18,534 bases of DNA from Alphaproteobacteria bacterium (GTDB lineage: Bacteria > Pseudomonadota > Alphaproteobacteria > JAAXGF01), in assembly GCA_012267605.1 (NCBI GenBank), contig JAAXGF010000073.1, positions 1 to 18,534 on the forward strand. Direction: 5' to 3'. Positions 7,136-14,132 of this stretch are shown piece by piece. The translations under genes were made by a program, and so were the position numbers. The notes beneath the pieces were generated by a model. That model was not told where the DNA came from. It saw only the letters and a program-made list of their open reading frames with translations, and searched no databases. Every line of letters begins with the position of its first letter. Position 1 is the stretch's first letter.

Positions 7136-7140
7136 GGTCC

Positions 7141-7218
7141 ATGAAAGAAAACCGAGCTTATTTCAAACCTAAACCAAATCAGCGCACAAATTCAAAAGGG
7201 CCGGAAAGCTTATCTTGA
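7141..7218 (+). CDS. Possible 25-residue small ORF
   Basis: ATG 7141 opens a 25-codon frame ending in TGA, preceded at about 4 bases by GGGGAAGG, a good ribosome-binding sequence that is also the 3' arm of the 7103-7135 hairpin. The product is basic and polar (KENRAYFKPKPNQR near the start), with no hydrophobic segment. It overlaps the end of mucR by 9 bases in convergent orientation. No homologue is known to me. It may be chance, since the ribosome site is explained equally well as part of a terminator stem. Confidence 0.15.
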   Translation: MKENRAYFKPKPNQRTNSKGPESLS

Positions 7219-7659
7219 TCGCCGACCACGCCTTGCCGGTGAACCACGTTTTCGTCCTAACCCAATTTTCTTCGCAAACGCTGAACGTTGTGCTGCGTAA
7301 TTTGGCGCCACCATGGGATAGTCGGCAGGCAATCCCCATTTGGCGCGATACTCCTCAGGAGTCATGTTGTATGTAGAACGCAAGTGGCGCTTCAACATTT
7401 TGAGTTTTTTACCATCTTCAAGGCAAATGATGTATCCCGCCGTAACTGACTTCCGAATTGCGACAGCTGGTTTCGGCTGTTCTTGTGCTGTTACTGCACC
7501 GCCGCTACGCTGTGCGTTGAGGGTTGAGAAAACAGATTGTATGAGATCCGGAATCTCTCCTCCAGAAACCGAATTATGGCTGACATATGCAGAAACGATT
7601 TGCGCTGTCATCCGTAACATTTCATCATGTGAAATCTTTTCCTCGCTCTCTCGTTCCAT
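7210..7659 (-). CDS. mucR: MucR/Ros-family transcriptional regulator
   Basis: DNA-binding regulator of the alphaproteobacterial MucR/Ros family; known members silence or control exopolysaccharide, motility and virulence genes by binding AT-rich promoters, including their own. The 149-residue protein has the N-terminal helical oligomerisation region (about 8-50), a linker, and the DNA-binding domain from residue 76: YIICLEDGKKLKMLKRHL, then MTPEEYRAKWGLPADYPMV, then the LAKKIGLG-like FAKKIGLGRKRG and an Arg-rich tail. The Ros zinc ligands fall at positions 79, 82, 92 and 97; here they are C79, D82, H92 and Y97. The gene is divergent from rpiB and convergent with the dioxygenase gene, so it appears to be its own unit. 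The symbol denotes family membership only. Confidence 0.9.
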   Translation of the reverse strand: MERESEEKISHDEMLRMTAQIVSAYVSHNSVSGGEIPDLIQSVFSTLNAQRSGGAVTAQEQPKPAVAIRKSVTAGYIICLEDGKKLKMLKRHLRSTYNMTPEEYRAKWGLPADYPMVAPNYAAQRSAFAKKIGLGRKRGSPARRGRRSR

Positions 7660-7970
7660 GATATCGAGCCCTTTAGCTTTGTCATTGCGATTTCTTTAAT
7701 TCGCACGGGTAGTGGCCATTGTCAACGGAAATTCCAAGGTTAGTATTAAATTCTTAGAGAAAATTTTCCTTGTTTGTTGTTTGCTGAAATGGTTCCTTTT
7801 TAGGTCAGTTCTGTTTCCTCCTCAGTTCGGTGGAATATCATAGATACTAAAATAGGTTCACTGTGAATTGGTCTCTACTAGCGCGGTGATACGAGGTATG
7901 GTACGTAATCCACCAATTCCGTGCAGTTATTACTTGGATTCGGATAAGAGCATTGAACTGACAGGGAGCT
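7660..7970. promoter_or_regulatory. Divergent mucR/rpiB control region
   Basis: This 311-base interval has no gene. It must carry the promoters of mucR (minus) and of the long rpiB operon (plus). Visible structure is the candidate mucR promoter, AT-rich DNA around 7737-7800, and a perfect inverted repeat GAATTGGT (7865-7872) / ACCAATTC (7912-7919) ahead of rpiB. I see no convincing consensus promoter for rpiB and no riboswitch. Confidence 0.5.
7697..7725 (-). promoter_or_regulatory. Candidate mucR promoter
   Basis: A perfect TTGACA lies at 7725-7720 on the minus strand, and GAATTA or the overlapping AATTAA follows after 17 or 18 bases, leaving a leader of some 35 bases to the mucR ATG. The -10 match is poor. 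The DNA upstream is AT-rich, fitting autoregulation as known for the family. Confidence 0.35.
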
Positions 7971-8405
7971 ATGACCAAGGAGCGCGTTGTCATCGCCGCC
8001 GACCATGCGGGGTTTGATTTAAAGGAAACCTTGAAGCAGGAACTTCAGTCGATGGGTGCGGAGGTCATGGATCTTGGTACCAACGGGCCAGAGGCTGTGG
8101 ATTATCCTGATTTCGCCAATGCCCTGGCTGACGTAATTGGCGAGGGCCAAATCACGCGTGGTGTTCTATTATGTGGCAGTGGCATTGGCGCCAGCATTGC
8201 TGCGAACCGTCATCGAGCCGTTCGTGCAGCCCTTTGCCATGACGTCGAATCCGCACGAATGAGCCGATTGCACAATGACGCGAACGTGATAGTACTCGGT
8301 GGTCGCGTGACCGATGCCTCGGTTGCCAAGGCGTGTATACGTACGTTTTTTTCTACGGAATTCGAGGGTGGGCGACACGCGCGCCGGGTTGCCAAAATGA
8401 CCTGA
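7971..8405 (+). CDS. rpiB: Ribose-5-phosphate isomerase B
   Basis: Interconverts ribose 5-phosphate and ribulose 5-phosphate in the cytoplasm. The 144 residues show the family start IAADHAGFDLKE (with H11), the active-site loop LLCGSGIGASIAANR with catalytic C68, and H101 in LHNDANVIVLGGR. Length is normal. GGGAG lies unusually close (2 bases) to ATG 7971. It is the first gene of the plus-strand series, 50 bases before glyA. Ribulose 5-phosphate is also the substrate of the DHBP synthase encoded by ribBA further down, so the neighbourhood is metabolically sensible. LacAB-type isomerases share the fold, but the setting and motifs favour RpiB. Confidence 0.94.
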   Translation: MTKERVVIAADHAGFDLKETLKQELQSMGAEVMDLGTNGPEAVDYPDFANALADVIGEGQITRGVLLCGSGIGASIAANRHRAVRAALCHDVESARMSRLHNDANVIVLGGRVTDASVAKACIRTFFSTEFEGGRHARRVAKMT

Positions 8406-8455
8406 TTGAATCTGCGCGGTTCTTTTGACTAGTGCCCAAATCGTGAGTCTAGCCC

Positions 8456-9745
8456 ATGGCCTTTAAGAATTTCGACGATGGATTCTTCACGCGGGCCCTT
8501 GCCAAATCGGATCTGGATATCGAACGTGCGATCACCGATGAGCTCGCGCGCCAACGTGATCAGATCGAGCTAATCGCGTCGGAAAATATCGTCAGTACAG
8601 CGGTTCTGGAAGCGCAGGGTTCGGTGCTGACAAACAAATACGCCGAAGGTTACCCCGGACGCCGCTACTATGGTGGTTGTTCGTTTGTCGACGTCGTTGA
8701 AAGCTTAGCGATCGAACGGGCCAGGGCGGTATTTGACTGTGGTTTCGCCAACGTGCAACCCCATTCAGGCACTCAGGCCAACCAAGCGGTGTTCATGGCA
8801 TTGTTGAAACCAGGTGACACGATCCTGGGAATGGGACTTGCTGCCGGTGGTCACTTGACACATGGCGCGCGTCCGAACTTGTCGGGAAAATGGTTTAACG
8901 CGGTTCATTACGGTGTACGGAAAGATAATGGCACAATCGACTTTGAAGATGTTGAACGACTGGCCAAGGAACACAACCCAAAGCTGATCATTGCCGGTGG
9001 CTCGGCATACGCGCGTGTTATTGATTTTGGTCGATTTCGCGCCATCGCTGAGCAGGTCGGCGCTTTCCTCTTGGTCGATATGGCGCACTTCGCGGGTCTC
9101 GTCGCCGGAGGTGTTCATCCTAGCCCGCTAAGTCACGCCCATGTAGTCACTACAACCACCCATAAAACCTTGCGCGGACCGCGAGGCGGTATGATCTTGT
9201 GGAACGATGAATCCTTGACCAAGAAAATAAACTCCGCAGTATTTCCCGCTCTCCAAGGGGGGCCTCTCATGCACGTCGTAGCGGCAAAGGCGGTGGCCCT
9301 TGGCGAAGCGCTCAAGCCTGAGTTTCGCCAATACGTCACTGCGGTCGTGGACAATGCTAGGACATTGGCAAATACATTGGTCGGTCGGGGGTTGGAAATT
9401 GTTTCTGGAGGCACTGATACCCACCTGATGCTTGTCGATTTGCGCCCAAAGAATCTGACCGGTCGCGCGGCCGAAGAATCGCTCGAAATGGCCGACATAA
9501 CATGTAACAAGAACGGCATACCGTTCGATTCGGAAAAGCCAACGGTAACTTCAGGTATTCGCTTTGGAACCCCGGCCGCTACGACAAGGGGATTCAGGGA
9601 ACCAGAATTTCGACGTGTGGGCGAGCTTATCGGCGATGTGCTCGACGGATTGAGTGAGAATCCGGAGGACAACCAGGCGGCGGAGAAGGTGGCAAGGGAT
9701 CAGGTGGCCGAGCTTTGCAAAGAATTTCCTATTTATTCCTCCTGA
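8456..9745 (+). CDS. glyA: Serine hydroxymethyltransferase
   Basis: PLP enzyme converting serine and tetrahydrofolate to glycine and 5,10-methylene-tetrahydrofolate, the main source of one-carbon units for thymidylate and purines. The 429-residue protein is of normal length. Motifs are ELIASENIVS (38-47), YAEGYPGRRYYGG (62-74), the PLP-stacking HSGTQAN region (103-109), VDMAHFAGLVAGG (207-219, with the PLP-pyridine aspartate D208) and TTTTHKTLRGPRGG with the Schiff-base lysine K237. No strong Shine-Dalgarno is seen before ATG 8456. nrdR follows after 24 bases. Linkage of glyA to nrdR is common in alphaproteobacteria and joins folate supply with deoxynucleotide control. Confidence 0.97.
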   Translation: MAFKNFDDGFFTRALAKSDLDIERAITDELARQRDQIELIASENIVSTAVLEAQGSVLTNKYAEGYPGRRYYGGCSFVDVVESLAIERARAVFDCGFANVQPHSGTQANQAVFMALLKPGDTILGMGLAAGGHLTHGARPNLSGKWFNAVHYGVRKDNGTIDFEDVERLAKEHNPKLIIAGGSAYARVIDFGRFRAIAEQVGAFLLVDMAHFAGLVAGGVHPSPLSHAHVVTTTTHKTLRGPRGGMILWNDESLTKKINSAVFPALQGGPLMHVVAAKAVALGEALKPEFRQYVTAVVDNARTLANTLVGRGLEIVSGGTDTHLMLVDLRPKNLTGRAAEESLEMADITCNKNGIPFDSEKPTVTSGIRFGTPAATTRGFREPEFRRVGELIGDVLDGLSENPEDNQAAEKVARDQVAELCKEFPIYSS

Positions 9746-9769
9746 CTAGGGAGGTAGAGGTGACTTGTG

Positions 9770-10228
9770 ATGCGCTGTCCGTTTTGTGGTAACGACGAAA
9801 CCCAAGTAAAGGATTCCCGACCCACCGACGATAATTCGGCAATTCGACGTCGGCGTCACTGTTCCGCGTGCGGTTCTCGATTCACCACATTTGAACGTGT
9901 TCAGTTGCGTGAGCTTATGGTGGTGAAGAAGAACGGTGGACGGGTGCCGTTTGATCGGGAAAAGTTATCCCGATCCATTGATATTGCAATTCGCAAACGC
10001 CCCGTCGATCCGAAGCGGGTCGATCGCATGATCAATGGAATTGTCCGCCGGCTGGAAAGTCTGGGCGAACCGGAAGTTCCCTCCAACGTCATCGGAAAAA
10101 CTGTGATGGATGCCCTGGCCGGCCTGGACCAAGTCGCCTACGTCCGATTTGCCTCTGTGTACCGGAATTTCAGGGAGGCGAAGGACTTCGAGGAGTTCGT
10201 CGGACAACTAGGTGGCGAACGCGACTAA
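9770..10228 (+). CDS. nrdR: Transcriptional repressor NrdR
   Basis: ATP/dATP-sensing repressor of ribonucleotide reductase genes. The 152-residue protein has the N-terminal zinc ribbon with C3, C6, C31 and C34 (MRCPFCG, HCSACGSRFTTFE), followed by an ATP-cone domain (about 46-136, including VVKKNGGRVPFDREKL and the later VAYVRFASVYRNF). A GTG directly before the ATG (9767) could also be used; I chose ATG 9770 because it starts the canonical MRCPFC sequence and lies 7 bases after GAGGTG. The gene ends inside ribD (17-base overlap), so the two are likely cotranslated. Its targets, the NrdR boxes before nrd genes, are outside this window. Confidence 0.96.
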   Translation: MRCPFCGNDETQVKDSRPTDDNSAIRRRRHCSACGSRFTTFERVQLRELMVVKKNGGRVPFDREKLSRSIDIAIRKRPVDPKRVDRMINGIVRRLESLGEPEVPSNVIGKTVMDALAGLDQVAYVRFASVYRNFREAKDFEEFVGQLGGERD

Positions 10229-11321
10229 CGAATCCGACACTCGTTTCATGGAGGGTGCGCTTGGCTTAGCCAGGCGCGGCCTCGGTGCGGTATGGCCCAA
10301 TCCAAGCGTCGGCTGCATTATCGTGCGCGAGGGACGGGTAGTTGGACGCGGCTGGACGCAAGCCGGTGGTCGACCCCACGCTGAAACCGAAGCTCTCCGG
10401 CGCGCAGAAGCTCTAGCCAAAGGCGCGGTCGTCTTCGTCAGTTTGGAGCCGTGCGCCCATCAGGGCGAGACCGCGAGTTGCGCCGATGCGCTGATATCCG
10501 CGGGGGTTTCCCGAGTGGTAGTGGCCGCGGGCGACCCGGATCCGCGGGTGAACGGCAAGGGTATGGCATGCCTTGCAGACGCCGGAATTGAGGTTGTTAC
10601 AGAAGTATGCCGAGCCGCTGCGGAAGAGGTAAACGCCGGGTATCTTTCGCGAACGACAAAAGGTCGCCCCTTAGTGACACTCAAGCTGGCGGCTACGCTC
10701 GATGGCCGCATCGCCGGCGGCCGAGACCGATGGATTACCGGACCGGTGGCACGGGACCGCGCACACATGCTGCGCGCCGAGCACGACGTCGTGATGGTGG
10801 GCGTCGGTACCGTCATGGCCGACGATCCTCGGCTTGATTGCAGGTTGCCTGGTATGGCCCCCCGCTCACCGGTGGTCGTCGTTGTCGACGGTACATTGAG
10901 ATCGCCTGTAACATGCAACCTTTTGGCCGGTCCTCGGCGGTCGCCGCCATGGTTCGTCACGCTGGAATCGGCGGAGGATAAACGCCGTGACGAAATTTGT
11001 GGCCGAGGGGCTGAACTGATCGATGTCGCTGCTGGCGCCGATGGGCGCCCGGACCTGGAATCAGCGCTGCGGGCACTTGCAGGAAAGGGCGTAACCAGGG
11101 TGCTGGTGGAGGGTGGAGGCCAACTGGCGACCACGATGATTCGTCGCTGTCTTGTGGACCGCTTGGTTTGGTTTCACGCCCCCAAGCTTCTGGGTGACGA
11201 GGGGACACCCGCAATTTCTTCGCTCAAATTCGGTGAGTCGGAGGGGACACCCGAATTCCGCCGCATCGCAGTTGTAGAAGTCGGTGATGATTTGATGGAA
11301 ACGTACGCCGCGCAATCTTAA
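10212..11321 (+). CDS. ribD: Bifunctional riboflavin biosynthesis deaminase/reductase RibD
   Basis: Performs steps two and three of riboflavin synthesis: deamination of diaminohydroxyphosphoribosylaminopyrimidine, then NADPH reduction of the ribose side chain. The 369-residue protein contains an N-terminal cytidine-deaminase-type domain with zinc and catalytic residues H56 and E58 (PHAETEAL), C81 and C90 (EPCAHQGETASC), and a C-terminal reductase domain starting at VTLKLAATLDGRIAGG with WITGPVAR and VMVGVGTVMADDPRL. GTG 10212 is chosen because it gives the usual short leader before DTRFMEGALGLARRGLG; ATG 10248 would trim it. It overlaps nrdR by 17 bases. The 130 bases to ribE are the only sizeable gap within the rib group. 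Confidence 0.95.
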   Translation: MANATNESDTRFMEGALGLARRGLGAVWPNPSVGCIIVREGRVVGRGWTQAGGRPHAETEALRRAEALAKGAVVFVSLEPCAHQGETASCADALISAGVSRVVVAAGDPDPRVNGKGMACLADAGIEVVTEVCRAAAEEVNAGYLSRTTKGRPLVTLKLAATLDGRIAGGRDRWITGPVARDRAHMLRAEHDVVMVGVGTVMADDPRLDCRLPGMAPRSPVVVVVDGTLRSPVTCNLLAGPRRSPPWFVTLESAEDKRRDEICGRGAELIDVAAGADGRPDLESALRALAGKGVTRVLVEGGGQLATTMIRRCLVDRLVWFHAPKLLGDEGTPAISSLKFGESEGTPEFRRIAVVEVGDDLMETYAAQS

Positions 11322-11451
11322 TACTCCGATCCACGCGCAAAAATTTGGCGGCTTCAAACAAGGTGATTTTCTGTTTGCGATTCTTGTGGTTCGTCGTCAA
11401 GACAATATTGGGTACTATTTGTAAAATGCGAACCACTTGGAAAACAGTATT

Positions 11452-12045
11452 ATGTTCACAGGAATTACAACCGATCTTGGACGCGTACGGTCCCTGACGC
11501 ATCAAGGCGAAACGCGGTTGAACGTGTTGACATGCTACGATACCGGGGCGGTCGCGATTGGTTCGTCTGTTTCCTGCTCGGGTGTGTGCCTTTCGGTCGT
11601 CGATAAGGGAGACGATTGGCTTGGGTTCGATGTGTCCGCTGAAACTCTTGAGCGTACGACCGTCGCAAAATGGCGAGTAGGCGACCCGGTCAATCTGGAA
11701 CGGGCGCTACGACTAGGCGACGAACTTGGCGGACACTTGGTATCGGGTCATGTCGATGGGGTAGGTGAAATTCGTGAACGCGTACCAGAGGGAACGGCGG
11801 CGCGCATGGTGTTTACCGCGCCCAAAAACCTATCACAATTTATTGCCGAGAAGGGTTCGTTGTCGGTCGACGGCGTTTCTCTCACCGTCGGCAAAGTTCG
11901 TGGTCACAACTTCGAGGTCACACTTATTCCCCATACCCTTCGTTGCACCACCTTTGGCGAAAAACAAGCCGGCGACCAAGTTAATATCGAGGTGGATATG
12001 ATCGCACGTTATGTTGCTCGTCTCATGACCGAGAGATTCGCGTGA
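11452..12045 (+). CDS. ribE: Riboflavin synthase, alpha subunit type
   Basis: Final step of riboflavin synthesis: dismutation of two 6,7-dimethyl-8-ribityllumazine molecules to riboflavin and a pyrimidine that is recycled. The 197 residues contain two similar beta-barrel repeats: the first starts MFTGITTDLG with SCSGVCLSVV (41-50), the second covers HLVSGHVDGVGEI (95-107) and LSVDGVSLTV (137-146). ATG 11452 gives the canonical MFTGI start; a TTG five codons earlier is possible but unneeded. Its stop overlaps the ribBA start by four bases (GTGA), a sign of translational coupling. Called ribC in some nomenclatures. Confidence 0.96.
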   Translation: MFTGITTDLGRVRSLTHQGETRLNVLTCYDTGAVAIGSSVSCSGVCLSVVDKGDDWLGFDVSAETLERTTVAKWRVGDPVNLERALRLGDELGGHLVSGHVDGVGEIRERVPEGTAARMVFTAPKNLSQFIAEKGSLSVDGVSLTVGKVRGHNFEVTLIPHTLRCTTFGEKQAGDQVNIEVDMIARYVARLMTERFA

Positions 12046-13172
12046 ACAGTCAGGCCGACGCGTTTTCGCCGATCGAGGAAATTCTCGACGAGGCGCGCAA
12101 CGGGCGGATGATCGTGCTCTTGGACGATGAGTCTCGTGAAAATGAAGGGGACCTCGTGGTCCCTGCGCAAATGGCCACGCCTGAGGCCATCAACTTTATG
12201 GCCAGATACGGACGAGGCTTGATCTGCCTGGCACTTGCACGTCCCAGGGTCGAGGCACTCGGTCTGTCATTAATGGCCAGGGACAACGAATCCCGCCACC
12301 AGACGGCATTCACTGTATCGATCGAAGCCAAGGAAGGGGTAACAACAGGTATATCGGTTGCCGATCGCGCTCACACCATCGCCGTGGCTATCGACCCAGC
12401 GAAGGGGAGAAACGACATTTCAAGCCCAGGGCATGTATTCCCGCTGGTTGCGCGTGACGGGGGTGTATTGGAACGCGCCGGCCATACTGAAGCGGCAGTT
12501 GATATCTCGCGGTTGGCCGGGCTGAACGCCTCCGGCGTGATTTGCGAAATCATGAACGATGACGGATCAATGGCCCGGCTTCCCGATTTGTTGGCGTTCG
12601 CGCACCAACACCAGCTTAAGATTGCATCCATTGCCGACTTAATTGCTTACCGCTTGCGTTCCGACAGCATTGTGCGTCGCGAAATCGAACTGGACTTCGA
12701 TAGCCGCCACGGCGGCACTTTTCGCATGGTTGTCTACGTAAACGCCATAGAGTATGCCGAGCACGTGGCCCTCCTGAAGGGTACCGTTAGTTCAGAGACC
12801 CCTGTATTGGTACGCATGCATGCCCTAAGCGTCCTCGACGATGTGCTCTGCGATCGCACCAGTGGGCGTGGTGGCGAGTTGGCGCGGGCGATGGAATTGA
12901 TCGGGGAGGCCGGTACCGGGGTTGTCGTACTTATCCGAGAGGCCAGCGCTACCAGCTTGTCAGACCGATTGCGGGCGCGTAGTCAAAAGTCCGAATTATC
13001 CCGTGGCCGCAATGCCGAATTGCGTACCTACGGAGTGGGAGCACAAATTCTCAGGGATTTAGGTGTTCGCGACATGGTTCTACTGTCGAACACGACGCGC
13101 AACATTATTGGGCTCGAAGGCTACGGGTTGCGCGTTGTCGGGCAAAGGTCGATACCGTGCGAGGATGAATGA
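12042..13172 (+). CDS. ribBA: DHBP synthase fused to a degenerate GTP cyclohydrolase II-like domain
   Basis: The N-terminal domain (about 1-205) makes 3,4-dihydroxy-2-butanone 4-phosphate from ribulose 5-phosphate. Its key motifs are intact: DDESRENEGD (28-37), YGRGLICLAL (56-65), SSPGHVFPL (127-135) and RAGHTEA (145-151). The C-terminal domain (about 210-376) aligns in outline with GTP cyclohydrolase II (VRMHALSV, GVVVLIRE, RTYGVGAQIL-LGV, NIIGLEGYGL), but the zinc-binding sequence HSECLTGD...RCDC is replaced: HALSVLDD and LCDRTSGR hold no aligned cysteine, and the QEGRGIGL loop is now EASATSLS. The second activity is therefore probably lost, as reported for RibBX-type proteins of alphaproteobacteria. 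GTG 12042 overlaps the ribE stop. Confidence 0.94.
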   Translation: MNSQADAFSPIEEILDEARNGRMIVLLDDESRENEGDLVVPAQMATPEAINFMARYGRGLICLALARPRVEALGLSLMARDNESRHQTAFTVSIEAKEGVTTGISVADRAHTIAVAIDPAKGRNDISSPGHVFPLVARDGGVLERAGHTEAAVDISRLAGLNASGVICEIMNDDGSMARLPDLLAFAHQHQLKIASIADLIAYRLRSDSIVRREIELDFDSRHGGTFRMVVYVNAIEYAEHVALLKGTVSSETPVLVRMHALSVLDDVLCDRTSGRGGELARAMELIGEAGTGVVVLIREASATSLSDRLRARSQKSELSRGRNAELRTYGVGAQILRDLGVRDMVLLSNTTRNIIGLEGYGLRVVGQRSIPCEDE

Positions 13173-13173
13173 C

Positions 13174-13614
13174 ATGGATCCGCCGGCGCGTGTCTTGATC
13201 GTTGAGGCGCGATTCTATGAGGACATCGCGGAAGAACTTGCGCGCGGCGCTGTCGCGGTCTTCAACGACAACAACGTGGGATTCGAACGGCTGCCGGTAC
13301 CGGGTGGGTTCGAGATTCCCGCCGCGGTGAGTATGGCGATCGCGTCCAATGCCTTGTTTGATGGGTACCTTGCTCTCGGTTGCGTCATTCGTGGCGAGAC
13401 CAGTCACTACGAACATATTTGCCATGAGGTTGCGCGGGGATTGAATCAATTGGCCATTGTCCACCGGGCAGCTATCGGATTCGGCGTTCTGACATGTGAA
13501 AACCGGGAACAGGCGTGGGCACGGGCGGCGGTCGATGGTGGCAACAAAGGTGCGGACGCCGCACGCGCATGTCTGACTATGATTGCCCTTCGGCGCAGGT
13601 GGGCTATGCGGTGA
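13174..13614 (+). CDS. ribH: 6,7-Dimethyl-8-ribityllumazine synthase
   Basis: Condenses 5-amino-6-ribitylaminouracil with 3,4-dihydroxy-2-butanone 4-phosphate, the product of the ribBA gene just upstream. Visible in the 146-residue form: the aromatic substrate-stacking position in EARFYEDI (11-18), PVPGGFEIPAAV (41-52), the phosphate/pyrimidine region GCVIRGETSHYEHI with the catalytic-type H78, and GGNKGADAA (122-130). ATG 13174 is preferred because GAGG ends 9 bases before it; ATG 13165 (three residues longer) overlaps the ribBA stop and has no good ribosome site at the right distance. The frame is open to 13063 inside ribBA. The stop overlaps nusB by four bases. Confidence 0.94.
   Translation: MDPPARVLIVEARFYEDIAEELARGAVAVFNDNNVGFERLPVPGGFEIPAAVSMAIASNALFDGYLALGCVIRGETSHYEHICHEVARGLNQLAIVHRAAIGFGVLTCENREQAWARAAVDGGNKGADAARACLTMIALRRRWAMR
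13597..13603 (+). promoter_or_regulatory. Shine-Dalgarno fixing the nusB start
   Basis: AGGTGGG lies 7 bases before GTG 13611, inside the end of ribH. It supports this GTG over upstream in-frame starts at 13515 and 13569. Confidence 0.6.
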
Positions 13615-14132
13615 GTGGCCATACCGTGGATAATCAACGCCGAACGTCGCGCCGTAACGCAGCACGGCGTGCGGCTCGTCTCGCCGCAGTGCAGGCACTC
13701 TATCAAATCGATCAAACTGGATACGACGCGGACTTGGCAAGCCAGGTGATCGCCGAATTTAGTGATGGTCCGGTGGGAGTTGGCGAGGACCAATGTGGGT
13801 CATCCGACGCGGCGTTGTTTGCCAAGTTAGTTCGCGGCGTGATCGAACGAAGAGGTGAGATCGATACTGCCATTGCAGCAAGTTTGGCTGCGGGATCGAA
13901 TCCTCAACGCATTCAAGTGCTCTTGCGAGCAATATTGCGTGCAGGTGGTTACGAGCTCCTTGTTTCCGACGATGTGCCCGTGGCGGTTATCATCAATGAG
14001 TATATCGAAATTGCACATGCTTTCTTTGATCCACCGGAATCAGCTTATGTGAACGGGGTTCTCGATAAAATGGCCCGGCGTGCAAGAGGTGATCCTTTAC
14101 CGGCGAGCAGCAAGACCACGGAATTCGGGTGA
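13611..14132 (+). CDS. nusB: Transcription antitermination factor NusB
   Basis: RNA-binding partner of NusE (ribosomal protein S10) in the antitermination complex acting on rRNA operons. The 173-residue protein starts with an Arg-rich segment (10-23, RRTSRRNAARRAAR), typical of NusB RNA contacts, then AAVQALYQIDQTG (25-37) and the conserved C-terminal core, PVAVIINEYIEIAHAFFDPP (123-142) and SAYVNGVLDKMARR (144-157). I chose GTG 13611, which overlaps the ribH stop as GTGA. The C-terminus ends in a short polar tail. nusB after ribH is a classic bacterial arrangement. Confidence 0.94.
   Translation: MSGHTVDNQRRTSRRNAARRAARLAAVQALYQIDQTGYDADLASQVIAEFSDGPVGVGEDQCGSSDAALFAKLVRGVIERRGEIDTAIAASLAAGSNPQRIQVLLRAILRAGGYELLVSDDVPVAVIINEYIEIAHAFFDPPESAYVNGVLDKMARRARGDPLPASSKTTEFG

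Larger units (their letters stand above)
6845..7140. other. AT-rich spacer with hairpins
   Basis: No credible protein gene fills the 365-base interval between the dioxygenase stop and the mucR stop. It holds the 6859 hairpin, a dyad CTAAT-ccaa-ATTAG (6944-6957), a second CTAAT/ATTAG pair just after it, an imperfect CTGGAACTC / GAGTCCAG dyad (about 6992-7024), and the strong hairpin at 7103-7135. AT-rich DNA with TA steps is the kind of target that MucR/Ros proteins prefer, but no site can be proven. Confidence 0.4.

Noticed and set aside
9133..9672. 179-codon minus-strand frame inside glyA
   Set aside because: Antisense to the conserved serine hydroxymethyltransferase; no recognisable domain.
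10100..10260. Possible FMN riboswitch ahead of ribD
   Set aside because: The ribD start lies within nrdR, and none of the conserved FMN-element segments is visible there or before rpiB.
10460..11134. 224-codon minus-strand frame inside ribD
   Set aside because: Ser, Thr, Arg and Pro-rich shadow of the conserved ribD sequence in GC-rich codons.
12042..13172. Full bifunctional DHBP synthase / GTP cyclohydrolase II
   Set aside because: The cyclohydrolase zinc cysteines and catalytic loop are missing, so the second activity is not claimed.
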